From positions 4,216,001-4,280,000 of the forward strand of contig OZ255629.1 in NCBI GenBank assembly GCA_965276785.1: DNA of 64,000 nucleotides, read 5' to 3'. The notes beneath the pieces were generated by a model, which did no database searches, was not told where the DNA came from, and saw only the letters and a program-made list of their open reading frames with translations. The stretch comes from LMUY01 sp965276785 (GTDB taxonomy: Bacteria > Pseudomonadota > Alphaproteobacteria > Acetobacterales > Acetobacteraceae). The translations under genes were made by a program, and so were the position numbers. Positions 42,338 to 52,267 of this stretch are shown here, one piece after another. The stretch's first letter is position 1; every line of letters starts with the position of its first letter.

Positions 42338-43836
42338 AGCTGTCACTCTGGACCTATGAGGGGCCGCCCCATGTCGGCGCCATGCGGATTGCGGCGGCGA
42401 TGCGAGGTGTGCACTACGTGCTGCATGCGCCGCAAGGCGACACCTACGCCGACTTGCTGTTCACCATGATTGAGCGGCGCGACACGCGCCCTCCGGTGAC
42501 TTACACCACGTTCCAGGCACGCGACCTGGGCGGGGACACCGCGGAGCTGTTCAAGACCGCTGCGCGCGACGCCTATGACCGGTTCCAGCCGCAGGCGATG
42601 CTGGTGGGCGCCTCCTGCACTGCAGAACTGATCCAGGACGATCCCGGCGGCTTGGCGCGCACGCTGGGGCTGCCGTGCCCGGTGGTGGCGCTGGAACTGC
42701 CGAGCTACCAGCGCAAGGAGAATTGGGGCGCGGCGGAAACGTTCTATCAACTCGTGCGCGCGTTTGCGCGGCGGGACTCTAGCCCATCGGGTGGGAGCGC
42801 GCGCGCAACCTGCAACATTCTCGGCCCGTGCGCGCTCGGCTTCCGCCATCGCGACGATGTTGGCGAGATCACCGCCCTCCTGGCTCAACTCGGCATCGCG
42901 GTGAACGTGTGCGCGCCCCACGGCGCCACGCCCGCTGACCTCGCCCGGCTGCCGAACGCCGCCTTCAACGTCGTGCTCTATCCTGAAATCGCTGGCACGG
43001 CCGCAGCATGGCTCAAGCGGACGTTCGGGCAGCCGCACACGACCATCGTCCCGATCGGCGTGAACGCGACGCGGGAGTTCGTCACTGAAGTGGCCGCCTT
43101 GGCCGGCATCGACCCGGCGCCCGCACTTGCCGGCGCGCCGTCCCGCCTGCCTTGGTATTCGCGCTCGGTCGATGCGAACTATCTCACCGGCAAGCGCGTG
43201 TTCGTGTTTGGCGATGCGACCCACGCTGTTGCCGCCGCCCGGGTAGCGGCGGAGGAATTAGGCTTTACCGTCGTGGGGCTCGGCAGCTACGCGCGCGAGT
43301 TCGCCCGGGAAGTGCGCACGGCCGCGGCGCTCTACGGCGTGGAGCCGTTGATCAGCGACGACTACCTCGAGGTCGAGTCCGCAATCGCCGCGGCAACACC
43401 CGAGTTGGTGCTTGGCACGCAGATGGAGCGGCACATCGCCAAGCGGCTCAGTATTCCCTGCGCGGTGATCTCGGCGCCCGTGCATGTGCAGGACTTCCCG
43501 GCCCGCCGTTCGCCGCAGATGAGCTGGGAAGGCGCCAATGTGCTGTTCGACACCTGGGTACACCCGCTGATGATGGGGCTGGAGGAGCATTTGTTGACCA
43601 TGTTCCGCGAGGATTGGGAGTTCGGCGGGGATGCTCCGGCCTCCCATCTTGGCCATGCGGCGGCGGCACCGGTTGCAGCCGGGTGGTCGTCCGAGGCCGA
43701 GAAGGAGCTGGGAAAAATCCCGTTCTTCGTCCGCAGCAAGGCCCGGCGCAACACCGAGCGGTTCGCCGCCGAGCGCGGCACCGGGCTCATCACGCTGGAA
43801 ACTTTGTATGACGCCAAGGCCCATTATGCCCGCTGA
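42334..43836 (+). CDS. bchB: Light-independent protochlorophyllide reductase subunit B
   Basis: BchB pairs with BchN to hold the [4Fe-4S] cluster and substrate. The 500-residue product starts MKLSLWTYEGPPHVGA. It has the unusual aspartate cluster ligand Asp36 (HAPQGDTYADLL), GASCTAELIQDD near residues 90-101, and the C-terminal EKELGKIPFFVRSKARRNTE typical of the family. Start ATG 42334 overlaps the bchN stop. Its own end overlaps bchH. Confidence 0.97.
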   Translation: MKLSLWTYEGPPHVGAMRIAAAMRGVHYVLHAPQGDTYADLLFTMIERRDTRPPVTYTTFQARDLGGDTAELFKTAARDAYDRFQPQAMLVGASCTAELIQDDPGGLARTLGLPCPVVALELPSYQRKENWGAAETFYQLVRAFARRDSSPSGGSARATCNILGPCALGFRHRDDVGEITALLAQLGIAVNVCAPHGATPADLARLPNAAFNVVLYPEIAGTAAAWLKRTFGQPHTTIVPIGVNATREFVTEVAALAGIDPAPALAGAPSRLPWYSRSVDANYLTGKRVFVFGDATHAVAAARVAAEELGFTVVGLGSYAREFAREVRTAAALYGVEPLISDDYLEVESAIAAATPELVLGTQMERHIAKRLSIPCAVISAPVHVQDFPARRSPQMSWEGANVLFDTWVHPLMMGLEEHLLTMFREDWEFGGDAPASHLGHAAAAPVAAGWSSEAEKELGKIPFFVRSKARRNTERFAAERGTGLITLETLYDAKAHYAR

Positions 43837-46800
43837 CGCTGCGCCTATCTCAGTAGTGTTCGTCACCATGGACAGCCATTTGTCCAGTGCGCTCGACCGG
43901 GCCGGCGAGACCCTGCGACGCGAGTTGCCGGGCCTGCGGGTAGAGCTGCATCCGGCCGATGAGTGGGCCGAGGACCCGGTGGCGCTGGCCCGCTGCAACG
44001 CCGCCATCGCCGGGGCGGACATCGTCATTGCTACCATGCTGTTCCTGGAGGACCATATCCGCCCGGTGATGGCCGCGCTGAAAGCGCGGCGAGACCGCTG
44101 CGACGCCATGCTTTGCTGCCTGTCCGCCTCCGAGGTGGTGAAACTCACCCGTGTCGGACGGTTTGACATGGCGGGCGAGGCGAAGGGCCTGCCGGCGCTG
44201 CTGAAGCGCTTGCGCGGCAAGAGCGGCAGCGGGTCGAGCGCGCGTGGCCAGATGGCGATGCTGCGCAAGCTGCCGAAGCTGCTGAAATACATTCCCGGCC
44301 CGGCGCAGGACGTGCGCGCATATTTCCTGTCGCTGCAATACTGGCTGGCTGGCTCGGAGGAAAACCTTGGCAACCTGATTCGGCTGCTGGTGGGCCGCTA
44401 CGGCGCCGGCGCGCGGGCCAACTCGCTGCAGGCGCTGGCGCCGCGAGACTATGGCGAGGTCGGCCTCTATCACCCGCGCATGCCCGGCCTGCTTGGCGAT
44501 AAGCTGGCGGACTTGCCCAGGCCGGGCAGCGCCGGCACGGTCGGCCTGCTGATCCTGCGCTCCTACGTGCTGGCCGGCAACGCCGCGCATTATGACGGTG
44601 TGATCGCGGCGCTCGAGGCGCGCGGGCTGAACGTGGTGCCTGCGTTTGCCTCCGGCTTGGATCAGCGTCCGGCGATCGATGCGTTCTTTACCGCGGCGGG
44701 CCATGCGACGGTTGACGCCGTGGTGTCGCTGACCGGGTTCTCGCTGGTGGGCGGCCCGGCCTATAACGACTCCAAGGCTGCGGCCGACACGCTGGCGGCT
44801 TTGGATGTACCTTACATCGCGGCGCATCCGCTCGAATTTCAAACCATCGAGCATTGGCAGGGCGATGCCCGCGGGTTGATGCCGCTGGAGGCGACCATGA
44901 TGGTCGCGATCCCGGAACTCGACGGCGCGATTTGCCCGATGACCTATGGCGGCCGCAACGAGGCCGCTGGCGGGCGCCGCGCCGATATGGCCGTGGTGGG
45001 CGAGCGCGCGGCGATGCTGGCGGCGCGCGTTGCACGGCTGGTCGCGCTACGCAAGACGGCGCGGGCGCAGCGCCGAGTCGCGGTCGTGCTGTTCAATTTC
45101 CCGCCCAATGCCGGCGCCACCGGCACTGCGGCCTATCTCTCGGTGTTCGAGTCGCTGCACAACACGCTCGGCGCACTGCGCGAGGCGGGCTACAGCGTGG
45201 AGGTTCCTGCGGACGTGGCCGCGCTGCGCGACCGGGTGCTGGGCGGCAATGCTGGGCTGTATGGGACGGATGCCAACGTGGCGGCCATGATCCCAGCTGA
45301 CGCCCATTTGCGGGCGGAACCACATATTGCAGAGATTGAGGCGGTGTGGGGCCCGGCGCCGGGCAAGCAGAACAGCGACGGCAGCCGCATCTTCGTGCTC
45401 GGGGCGCAGTTCGGCAACGTGTTCGTCGCCATTCAGCCGGCGTTCGGCATCGAGGGCGATCCGATGCGGCTGATGTTCGAAGGCAGTTTTGCGCCGACGC
45501 ATGCGTTCGCCGCGTTCTATCGCTGGATCCGGCAAGACTTCGGCGCCCACGCCCTGCTGCATTTCGGCACTCACGGCGCGCTGGAGTTCATGCCGGGCAA
45601 GCAAGCGGGCCTATCCGCCGCGTGCTGGCCCGATCGGCTGATCGGCGACATGCCGAACTTCTATCTTTACGCCTCGAACAACCCCTCCGAGGGGATGCTT
45701 GCCAAGCGGCGCACCGGCGCCACGCTGGTGAGCTATCTCACCCCGCCGGTGGCCCATGCCGGGCTATACCGCGGTTTGCTGGACCTCAAGGCCACGCTCG
45801 ACAGTTGGCGCGCGCAGGAGCCCGATACCGATCCAGTAAAACGCGCCGCTTTGGCCGGGCTGTTGCAGGCGCAATCCTCCGCGGTCAACTTGGCCAGCAA
45901 CGAGCCGGTTTGGGACGACCCGGCGGGCGAGGCCCTGCGGGTGCAAGCGGCGCTGCTTGAACTGGAATATACGCTGATCCCCGACGGCCTGCACATCGTC
46001 GGCCAGGCGCCATCCGCCCAGTCGCGTGCCACCACCCTCGACGCCGCCGGCATCACCGACCCGGCCCGGCGGGCTGAGCTCGACGCACTGCTGGCAGCCG
46101 ACCATGAGCTGCCGGCGCTGGTCCACGCGCTGGATGGCGGCTATATCCGCCCGGCGCCCGGCGGCGACCTGCTGCGCACCACCGACGTGCTGCCCGCTGG
46201 CCGCAATATCCATGGCTTCGACCCGTTCCGCTTACCGTCCGCCTTCGCGGTGGCCGATGGCGCGCGCCAGGCCGAACGGCTGCTCGCTCGCCACACCGCG
46301 GATTGCGGCGCGCTGCCGGAAACGGTGGCGATGGTGCTGTGGGGAACCGACAACCTGAAGACGGAGGGCGGCCCTATCGCGCAGGCGCTGGCACTCATGG
46401 GCGCCGAGCCGCGGCACGACAGCTACGGCCGTGTGTCCGGCGCGCAACTGGTGCCGCTGGAACGGCTCGGCCGGCCACGGATCGACACGGTGATCACCCT
46501 GTCCGGGATCTTCCGGGACCTGCTGCCGCTACAGACCAAGCTGCTCGCCGAGGCCGCTTTGATGGCTGCTTCAGCGGACGAGCCGGACAGCCAGAACTTC
46601 GTCCGTAAGCACGCGCGGGCGCTGATGGCGGCGCAGGGCGTGACACTGGAGCAAGCGGCGCTGCGCGTGTTCGGCAACGATGACGGCGCTTATGGGGCTA
46701 ATGTGAACCACATGCTGGAGGCGGGCGCCTGGTCCGACGAGGACGAACTGGCGGACAGCTACACAAGGCGCAAAGGATTTGCCTATGGCGTATCGGGCCG

Positions 46801-47389
46801 TCCGGTGCGGCAGGATGCGGTGCTGAGCAGCGTGCTAAGCACGGTCGAACTCACCTACCAGAACCTGGACAGCATCGAGATCGGCGTCACCACGGTGGAC
46901 AATTACTTCGATACGCTGGGCGGCATCTCCCGCGCGGTGCGCAAGGCGCGCGGCGGGGTGGAAGCGGCGGTGTATATCGGCGACCAGACCCGCGGCGAAG
47001 GCACGGTGCGTTCGTTGTCGGAGCAAGTGAACCTGGAAACCCGCACCCGCGCGCTGAACCCGCGTTGGTACGAGCCGCTGCTCGCGCATGGCGCCGAAGG
47101 TGTACGCCAGATCGAGGCATCGCTCAGCAACACGCTCGGGTGGTCCGCCACCACCGGCCAGGTGGACCAGTGGGTCTACAAGGAAATCGCCGACACCTAC
47201 GTTTTGGATGAGGCGATGCGGGAGCGGTTGGCCGCACTCAATCCCGTCGCCTCCGCGCGCATCGCCGACCGGCTGCTGGAAGCGCACCAGCGCAGCTATT
47301 GGCAACCCAACGACGCGACCTTGGCAGCCCTTGGCCAGGCGCATGACGAGCTGGAAGACCGGCTCGAAGGCATAGGAGTCGCAGCATGA
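43826..47389 (+). CDS. bchH: Magnesium chelatase subunit H
   Basis: BchH binds protoporphyrin IX and inserts Mg with the BchI/BchD ATPase complex. It commits protoporphyrin to bacteriochlorophyll. The product has 1187 residues, typical of aerobic BchH, with the conserved N-terminal VVFVTMDSHLSSAL. It also has the CobN-like regions MTYGGRNEAAGGRRADM near 373, LHFGTHGALEFMPGKQ near 578 and the closing QVDQWVYKEIADTYV near 1114. Start ATG 43826 overlaps the bchB end; ATG 43808 would add six residues. Confidence 0.97.
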   Translation: MPADAAPISVVFVTMDSHLSSALDRAGETLRRELPGLRVELHPADEWAEDPVALARCNAAIAGADIVIATMLFLEDHIRPVMAALKARRDRCDAMLCCLSASEVVKLTRVGRFDMAGEAKGLPALLKRLRGKSGSGSSARGQMAMLRKLPKLLKYIPGPAQDVRAYFLSLQYWLAGSEENLGNLIRLLVGRYGAGARANSLQALAPRDYGEVGLYHPRMPGLLGDKLADLPRPGSAGTVGLLILRSYVLAGNAAHYDGVIAALEARGLNVVPAFASGLDQRPAIDAFFTAAGHATVDAVVSLTGFSLVGGPAYNDSKAAADTLAALDVPYIAAHPLEFQTIEHWQGDARGLMPLEATMMVAIPELDGAICPMTYGGRNEAAGGRRADMAVVGERAAMLAARVARLVALRKTARAQRRVAVVLFNFPPNAGATGTAAYLSVFESLHNTLGALREAGYSVEVPADVAALRDRVLGGNAGLYGTDANVAAMIPADAHLRAEPHIAEIEAVWGPAPGKQNSDGSRIFVLGAQFGNVFVAIQPAFGIEGDPMRLMFEGSFAPTHAFAAFYRWIRQDFGAHALLHFGTHGALEFMPGKQAGLSAACWPDRLIGDMPNFYLYASNNPSEGMLAKRRTGATLVSYLTPPVAHAGLYRGLLDLKATLDSWRAQEPDTDPVKRAALAGLLQAQSSAVNLASNEPVWDDPAGEALRVQAALLELEYTLIPDGLHIVGQAPSAQSRATTLDAAGITDPARRAELDALLAADHELPALVHALDGGYIRPAPGGDLLRTTDVLPAGRNIHGFDPFRLPSAFAVADGARQAERLLARHTADCGALPETVAMVLWGTDNLKTEGGPIAQALALMGAEPRHDSYGRVSGAQLVPLERLGRPRIDTVITLSGIFRDLLPLQTKLLAEAALMAASADEPDSQNFVRKHARALMAAQGVTLEQAALRVFGNDDGAYGANVNHMLEAGAWSDEDELADSYTRRKGFAYGVSGRPVRQDAVLSSVLSTVELTYQNLDSIEIGVTTVDNYFDTLGGISRAVRKARGGVEAAVYIGDQTRGEGTVRSLSEQVNLETRTRALNPRWYEPLLAHGAEGVRQIEASLSNTLGWSATTGQVDQWVYKEIADTYVLDEAMRERLAALNPVASARIADRLLEAHQRSYWQPNDATLAALGQAHDELEDRLEGIGVAA

Positions 47390-48297
47390 CGGTGCAGACC
47401 CGCCCCATCCTCCCGCCCCGCGCAATGACGTCTTGCGCCGACGGCGAAGGCAGCGTTCAGGTGCAGCTCGACCCGGCGCTGAAAATAGGCGCGGCCAAAG
47501 TGTTCGCGGTCTACGGCAAGGGGGGGATCGGCAAGAGCACGACATCGTCTAACCTGTCGGTGGCATTCAGCAAGCTCGGCAAGCGGGTGCTGCAGATCGG
47601 CTGCGACCCGAAGCATGACAGCACGTTCACCCTCACCAAGCGGCTGATCCCGACCGTGATCGACGTGCTGGCCAGCGTCGATTTCCACCCCGAAGAACTG
47701 CGCGCGGAGGATTTCGTATTCCCGGGCTACAACGGCGTTATGTGCGTCGAGGCCGGCGGGCCGCCGGCGGGGACCGGTTGCGGCGGCTACGTGGTGGGGC
47801 AGACGGTGAAGCTGCTGAAGGAGCATCATCTGCTGGAAGACACCGACGTGGTGATCTTCGACGTGCTGGGCGATGTGGTGTGCGGCGGATTTGCCGCACC
47901 GCTGCAGCATGCCGACCGGGCGTTGATCGTGACCGCGAACGATTTCGACAGCATTTTCGCGATGAACCGCATCGTCGCCGCGATCAACGCCAAGGCGAAG
48001 AACTACAACGTGAGGCTCGGCGGCGTGATCGCCAACCGCTCCGCCGACACCGACCAGATCGACCGTTTCAACGGCGCCACCGGGCTCGGGCTGCTGGCCC
48101 GGTTCGCCGACCTGGACGTGATCCGCCGCTCCCGCTTGAAGAAGTCCACGTTGTTCGAGATGGATCCCTCCCCCGAGCTCGAAGCGGTGCAGGCGGAATA
48201 CTTGCGGCTGGCGGCGACGCTGTGGGCCGGGGTGGAGCCGCTCGAAGCCGCCCCCTTGGTCGACCGCGACATCTTCGATTTGCTGGGGTTCGACTGA
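47386..48297 (+). CDS. bchL: Light-independent protochlorophyllide reductase iron-sulfur ATPase
   Basis: BchL is the NifH-like electron donor to BchNB, powered by ATP. The 303-residue product has the P-loop YGKGGIGKST (residues 43-52) and the two cysteines that share a [4Fe-4S] cluster between subunits, Cys132 (GTGCGGYV) and Cys166 (DVVCGGF). It overlaps bchH (ATGA) and bchM (TGATG). The NifH-type cluster is oxygen sensitive, which contrasts with the oxygen-requiring AcsF in the same operon. Confidence 0.97.
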   Translation: MTVQTRPILPPRAMTSCADGEGSVQVQLDPALKIGAAKVFAVYGKGGIGKSTTSSNLSVAFSKLGKRVLQIGCDPKHDSTFTLTKRLIPTVIDVLASVDFHPEELRAEDFVFPGYNGVMCVEAGGPPAGTGCGGYVVGQTVKLLKEHHLLEDTDVVIFDVLGDVVCGGFAAPLQHADRALIVTANDFDSIFAMNRIVAAINAKAKNYNVRLGGVIANRSADTDQIDRFNGATGLGLLARFADLDVIRRSRLKKSTLFEMDPSPELEAVQAEYLRLAATLWAGVEPLEAAPLVDRDIFDLLGFD

Positions 48298-48968
48298 TGA
48301 GCGGATACACCCAGCGCCGCGGCGAACTGGAGACCTATTTCGACCGCACCGCGGCGGCCGCTTGGGCGCGGCTGACGTCGGACGCGCCGGTGGGCGCCAT
48401 CCGTGCCACCGTGCGCGCCGGGCGGGAACGCATGCGTGCCACCCTGCTCGGTTGGCTGCCGGAGGATTTGCGCGGTTGCCGCGTGCTGGACGCAGGCTGC
48501 GGCACGGGGGCGGCGTCGCTGGAACTGGCGCGGCGCGGGGCGGACGTGGTGGCGGTGGATTTGTCGGCGACGCTGGTGGCCTTGGCGCGCGAGCGCGCGG
48601 CCCGGCCTAGCATCGAGTTCCGCGTCGGCGACATGCTGGACCCGGCGCTCGGCCGCTTCGACCATGTACTGGCGATGGACTCGCTGATCCACTATCAAGC
48701 AAGCGACATCATCCGCGTGCTGAACGGCCTGGCGTTGCGCACCGAGCGCTCGGTGGTGTTCACCTTCGCGCCGCGCACGCCGGCGCTCTCGGTGATGCAT
48801 GCGGTGGGGCGGCTGTTCCCGCGCGGCAATCGTGCGCCGGCGATCGAGCCGGTGGCGCCCGGGCGCCTAGAAGCGTTGCTGACGGAGCTGCAGCCGTGGC
48901 GAACGGCCCGCACCGAGCGGGTCAGCGGCGGCTTCTACACCTCGCAGGCGATGGAGCTCGTGCGGTGA
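48297..48968 (+). CDS. bchM: Magnesium-protoporphyrin O-methyltransferase
   Basis: BchM methylates the propionate of Mg-protoporphyrin IX with S-adenosylmethionine, right after Mg insertion. The 223-residue product has the SAM loop VLDAGCGTG at residues 63-71 and a typical C-terminus (TERVSGGFYTSQAMELV). It overlaps bchL by one base and lhaA by four (GTGA). Its product is the substrate of AcsF downstream. Confidence 0.95.
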   Translation: MSGYTQRRGELETYFDRTAAAAWARLTSDAPVGAIRATVRAGRERMRATLLGWLPEDLRGCRVLDAGCGTGAASLELARRGADVVAVDLSATLVALARERAARPSIEFRVGDMLDPALGRFDHVLAMDSLIHYQASDIIRVLNGLALRTERSVVFTFAPRTPALSVMHAVGRLFPRGNRAPAIEPVAPGRLEALLTELQPWRTARTERVSGGFYTSQAMELVR

Positions 48969-50380
48969 GCGCGCGGCTGTCGCAGCATTGGCGGCGGTTG
49001 GGCACGCAGTTCCTGCCATTTGCCGAGGTCGCCACCGTCGAACTGCCGCTGCCGCGCCTGCTGAGGCTGTCCCTATTCCAAGTGACGGTCGGCATGGCGT
49101 TGGTGCTGCTGATCGGCACGCTGAACCGGGTGATGATTGTGGAACTCGCGGTGCCAGCCTGGCTGGTGGCGATCATGGTCTCGCTGCCGTTCTTTTTTGC
49201 GCCGCTTCGTATGCTGATCGGGTTCCGGTCCGACACGCACCGCTCGGTGCTCGGCTGGCGGCGGGTGCCGTATATCTGGTTCGGCACGCTGTTCCAGTTC
49301 GGCGGGCTCGCCATTATGCCGTTCGCGCTGATCCTGCTCTCGGGGGACAGCAATGCGCCGGCTTGGGTGGGCCAGTTCGCGGCGGCGTTCGCGTTCCTGC
49401 TGGTTGGCGCCGGGCTACATACCGTGCAAACGGTTGGGATGGCGCTGGCCAACGATTTGGCGCCGCCGCATGCCCGGCCGAAAGTGACGGCGCTGCTGTG
49501 GTCTATGCTGCTGGCGGGCATGCTAGGCAGCGCGTTGCTGTTTGGGCTGGTGCTGAGCCATTTTAGCGAGTTCCGGCTGATCCAGGTGGTGCAGGGCGCC
49601 GGGTTGGTCACCATGGCGGTGAACCTCATTGCGCTGTGGAAGCAGGAGGCGCGCGACCCGACGCGCACCGCGGCGCCAAGGCCGTCGTTCCACCAGTCCT
49701 TACGCGCCTATGCCGCTGAGCCGCGCGCCCGCCGCCGGCTGGTGGCGGTGGCGCTGGGCACCGCTGGGTTCAGCATGCAGGACATCCTGCTCGAGCCGTA
49801 TGGCGGCCAAGTGCTGCATCTGTCGGTGGGCTCCACCACCTCGCTGACCGCACTGCTGGCGGTGGGTGGCTTGAGCGGGATGCTGCTGGCGGCGCGGGGG
49901 CTGGCGCGGCAGCGCGATCCGTATCGCGTGGCGGCCACCGGGGTGTTGGCCGGATTGTTCGCGTTCGCTGCGGTGATCTGCGCGGCGCCGATGGGCAGCC
50001 CGCTGCTGTTCGGTTGCGGCGTGGCGGCGATTGGGTTCGGCGCCGGGCAATTCGTGGTGGGCACGCTCACCGTGTCCATGGGCCTGGTGCAGGACGGGGC
50101 CAGCGGTTTGGCCTTGGGCGCCTGGGGCGCGGTGCAGGCGTTGGCGGCGGGGGTTGCCATTGCTGCCAGCGGGTCGCTGCGGGACGGGGTGAGCGCCTGG
50201 GCCGGGCGGGGCGCGTTCGGCCCCGCGCTGGTGGGCGAAGCGACCGGCTACAGCGCGGTCTATCTGCTGGAGATCGGGCTGTTGTTCGCGGCCCTGGTGG
50301 CGATCGGCCCGCTGGTGCGCCCAGTTCGCAACGGGCACGCGTTCCCGCTTGCCAAGTATCCAATGCCGGCAGCAGAGTAA
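48965..50380 (+). CDS. lhaA: LhaA, light-harvesting complex assembly protein (PUCC family)
   Basis: LhaA assists assembly of the LH1 antenna, probably by delivering bacteriochlorophyll. The 471-residue protein has about twelve membrane helices of the major-facilitator-like PUCC family, with GFRSDTHRSVLGWRRVPYIW (residues 89-108) as a clear signature. Translation starts at a GTG overlapping the bchM stop. The antenna genes themselves (puf, puc) are not in the window. Confidence 0.93.
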   Translation: MSARLSQHWRRLGTQFLPFAEVATVELPLPRLLRLSLFQVTVGMALVLLIGTLNRVMIVELAVPAWLVAIMVSLPFFFAPLRMLIGFRSDTHRSVLGWRRVPYIWFGTLFQFGGLAIMPFALILLSGDSNAPAWVGQFAAAFAFLLVGAGLHTVQTVGMALANDLAPPHARPKVTALLWSMLLAGMLGSALLFGLVLSHFSEFRLIQVVQGAGLVTMAVNLIALWKQEARDPTRTAAPRPSFHQSLRAYAAEPRARRRLVAVALGTAGFSMQDILLEPYGGQVLHLSVGSTTSLTALLAVGGLSGMLLAARGLARQRDPYRVAATGVLAGLFAFAAVICAAPMGSPLLFGCGVAAIGFGAGQFVVGTLTVSMGLVQDGASGLALGAWGAVQALAAGVAIAASGSLRDGVSAWAGRGAFGPALVGEATGYSAVYLLEIGLLFAALVAIGPLVRPVRNGHAFPLAKYPMPAAE

Positions 50381-50397
50381 GAACGGGAGACCAAGAA

Positions 50398-51159
50398 ATG
50401 CCGAGCGGTGCGATAACCGGCTATATCGATGTGGCGCAGCTTACGCTCTATGCGTTCTGGCTGTTCTTCTTCGGCCTGATCATGTATCTCCGTATGGAGG
50501 ACAAGCGCGAGGGTTATCCGCTCGATCCGGACGGCGGCCGCGCTCGCGGCATCTTCCCGCCGATCCCCAAGTCCAAGCGCTTTATCCTGCCTCATGGCGG
50601 CGAGTCGTTTGCGCCCCGGCTGGTGGAGGCGCTGCAGCCGGTGCTGCCGCCGATGCCAGTGCCCGGGATGCCGTTCGACCCGGTGGGCGACCCGATGCAG
50701 GAGGGCGTCGGCCCGGCGTCCTACGTGTTGCGCGACGAGCATCCGGACAAGATGTTCGACAGCGGCCTGCCGCGCATCGTGCCGTTGCGGGTGGCCGAGG
50801 GCTACTACCTGGCGGCGGAGGACGCGCATCCCACGGGCATGCTGGTGGTGGACCTGGCCGGCGAGCCGATCGGCACGGTCAGCGATGTGTGGATCGACCG
50901 GTCGGAGACGCTGGTGCGCTACCTGCAGGTGACGTGCGCGGCCAATGGGCGCGAGGTGCTGACGCCGATGAACCTGGTTGGGCTGGACCGCAAGCGGCGC
51001 ATCGTGAAGGTGCGTTCGGTGCTGGCGCGTCAATTTGCCGAGGCGCCGGCGCCGGCGAGCCTGGAGCAGATCTCGTTGCGCGAGGAGGACCGGATCATGG
51101 CGTATTTCGGCGGTGGCCACCTGTTCGCCACCGCCGACCGGATGGAGCCACTGCTGTGA
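50398..51159 (+). CDS. puhA: Photosynthetic reaction centre H subunit
   Basis: The H subunit caps the L/M reaction centre and guides protons to the secondary quinone. The 253-residue product has one N-terminal membrane helix (about 12-31, LTLYAFWLFFFGLIMYLR), then the conserved EDKREGYPL and a cytoplasmic beta-rich domain. Start ATG 50398 follows GGGAGA. It is coupled to puhB through a GTG overlapping its stop. The L and M genes lie outside the window. Confidence 0.97.
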   Translation: MPSGAITGYIDVAQLTLYAFWLFFFGLIMYLRMEDKREGYPLDPDGGRARGIFPPIPKSKRFILPHGGESFAPRLVEALQPVLPPMPVPGMPFDPVGDPMQEGVGPASYVLRDEHPDKMFDSGLPRIVPLRVAEGYYLAAEDAHPTGMLVVDLAGEPIGTVSDVWIDRSETLVRYLQVTCAANGREVLTPMNLVGLDRKRRIVKVRSVLARQFAEAPAPASLEQISLREEDRIMAYFGGGHLFATADRMEPLL

Positions 51160-51770
51160 ACGAGCATGATTTCGAGCCGGTGCATGGCCTGCCGGGCGAT
51201 CTGCCGCCCGGTGAGCTGGTGCTGTGGCAGGGCGCACCGGATTGGCGGGTGCTGTGTCGGCATGGGCTGCACTTGCCGGCATTGGCGCTGTATTTCGCCG
51301 CTTTGCTCGGCTGGTTCATCGTGGCCCATACCGGACAGTTCACCCTAGCGGTCACGCTGCGGCTGGCGGAATTCAGCGGGCTGGCCGGGGCGGCGCTCGG
51401 GCTGGTGGCGCTGTTTGCCATCCTGGCCGCGCGCACCACGGTCTACACCGTCACCAACCGCCGGGTCGCCATCCGCTTCGGCGTGGCGCTGTCGATGACG
51501 CTGAACCTGCCGCTGGCGCAGATTGAGGCGGCGGACCAGCGCGCGAACCAGGATGGCAGCGGCGACGTGACGCTGCGGCTGACACCGGAGGCAAAAGTGG
51601 CTTACTTGCTGCTATGGCCGCACGCCCGGCCCTGGCGCTACAGCCGGGCGGAACCGATGTTGCGCGCGGTGCCGAACGTGGCGGCGTTGTCAGCGGCGTT
51701 GTGCCGGGCCGCGCTGCCGACCGCAGCCCCGCTCCGCCGCCCGGCCCTGCAACCGGCGCAGGCAGCATGA
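51156..51770 (+). CDS. puhB: Photosynthetic complex assembly protein PuhB
   Basis: PuhB is needed for reaction-centre assembly in Rhodobacter. The 204-residue product has a short N-terminal part (LPPGELVLWQGAPDW), two or three membrane helices (about 38-55, 66-90) and a PH-like domain with ARTTVYTVTNRRVAIRFGVAL. It starts at GTG 51156 overlapping the puhA stop, and overlaps puhC (ATGA). Confidence 0.92.
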   Translation: MNEHDFEPVHGLPGDLPPGELVLWQGAPDWRVLCRHGLHLPALALYFAALLGWFIVAHTGQFTLAVTLRLAEFSGLAGAALGLVALFAILAARTTVYTVTNRRVAIRFGVALSMTLNLPLAQIEAADQRANQDGSGDVTLRLTPEAKVAYLLLWPHARPWRYSRAEPMLRAVPNVAALSAALCRAALPTAAPLRRPALQPAQAA

Positions 51771-52267
51771 GCGCGGCCCAGGCCGAGACCGTGGTGGTGC
51801 CGCGTTGGGCGCTGATTGCGGCCGCCTCGCTGATCACGCTGTCGGTGGCCGGCGCCGGGCTCGCGCGGGTGTTTGGGGTGGCGAGCACCATCCCGCACTC
51901 CGCACCCGTGGCCAGCATCGCGGTGCGCTTTACCGATCAGCCGGATAAGAGCGTGCTCGCCACGGATGCCGCCACCGGCCGGGTGCTCGCTCAATATGCG
52001 CCCGACACCAATGGCTTCCTTCGCGCCACCTTGCGCGGCTTGGTGGGGGACCGGGAGCGGGTGACCGGGTCGGAGCAGCCGGACGTGCCGTTCGAGATCA
52101 TCGGTTGGGCCGACGGCCGGTTGTCGCTGCGAGACCCGTTGACCAAGCGCGATGTTGAACTGGAGGCATTCGGCATCACCAACGAAGCATCCTTCGCCGC
52201 CTTGCTGCCGGGCCGCCCGTTACAGGTGAGCGCGGGGGAGCGTCCGCCAGGGGTGGAGCTGCGATGA
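51767..52267 (+). CDS. puhC: Photosynthetic complex assembly protein PuhC
   Basis: PuhC helps reorganise reaction centre and LH1 in Rhodobacter. The 166-residue product has an N-terminal membrane anchor (about 15-35, ALIAAASLITLSVAGAG) followed by a periplasmic domain with FTDQPDKSVLATDAATG and GFLRATLRGLVGDR. The operon position between puhB and acsF fits. Sequence conservation in this family is modest. Confidence 0.87.
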   Translation: MSAAQAETVVVPRWALIAAASLITLSVAGAGLARVFGVASTIPHSAPVASIAVRFTDQPDKSVLATDAATGRVLAQYAPDTNGFLRATLRGLVGDRERVTGSEQPDVPFEIIGWADGRLSLRDPLTKRDVELEAFGITNEASFAALLPGRPLQVSAGERPPGVELR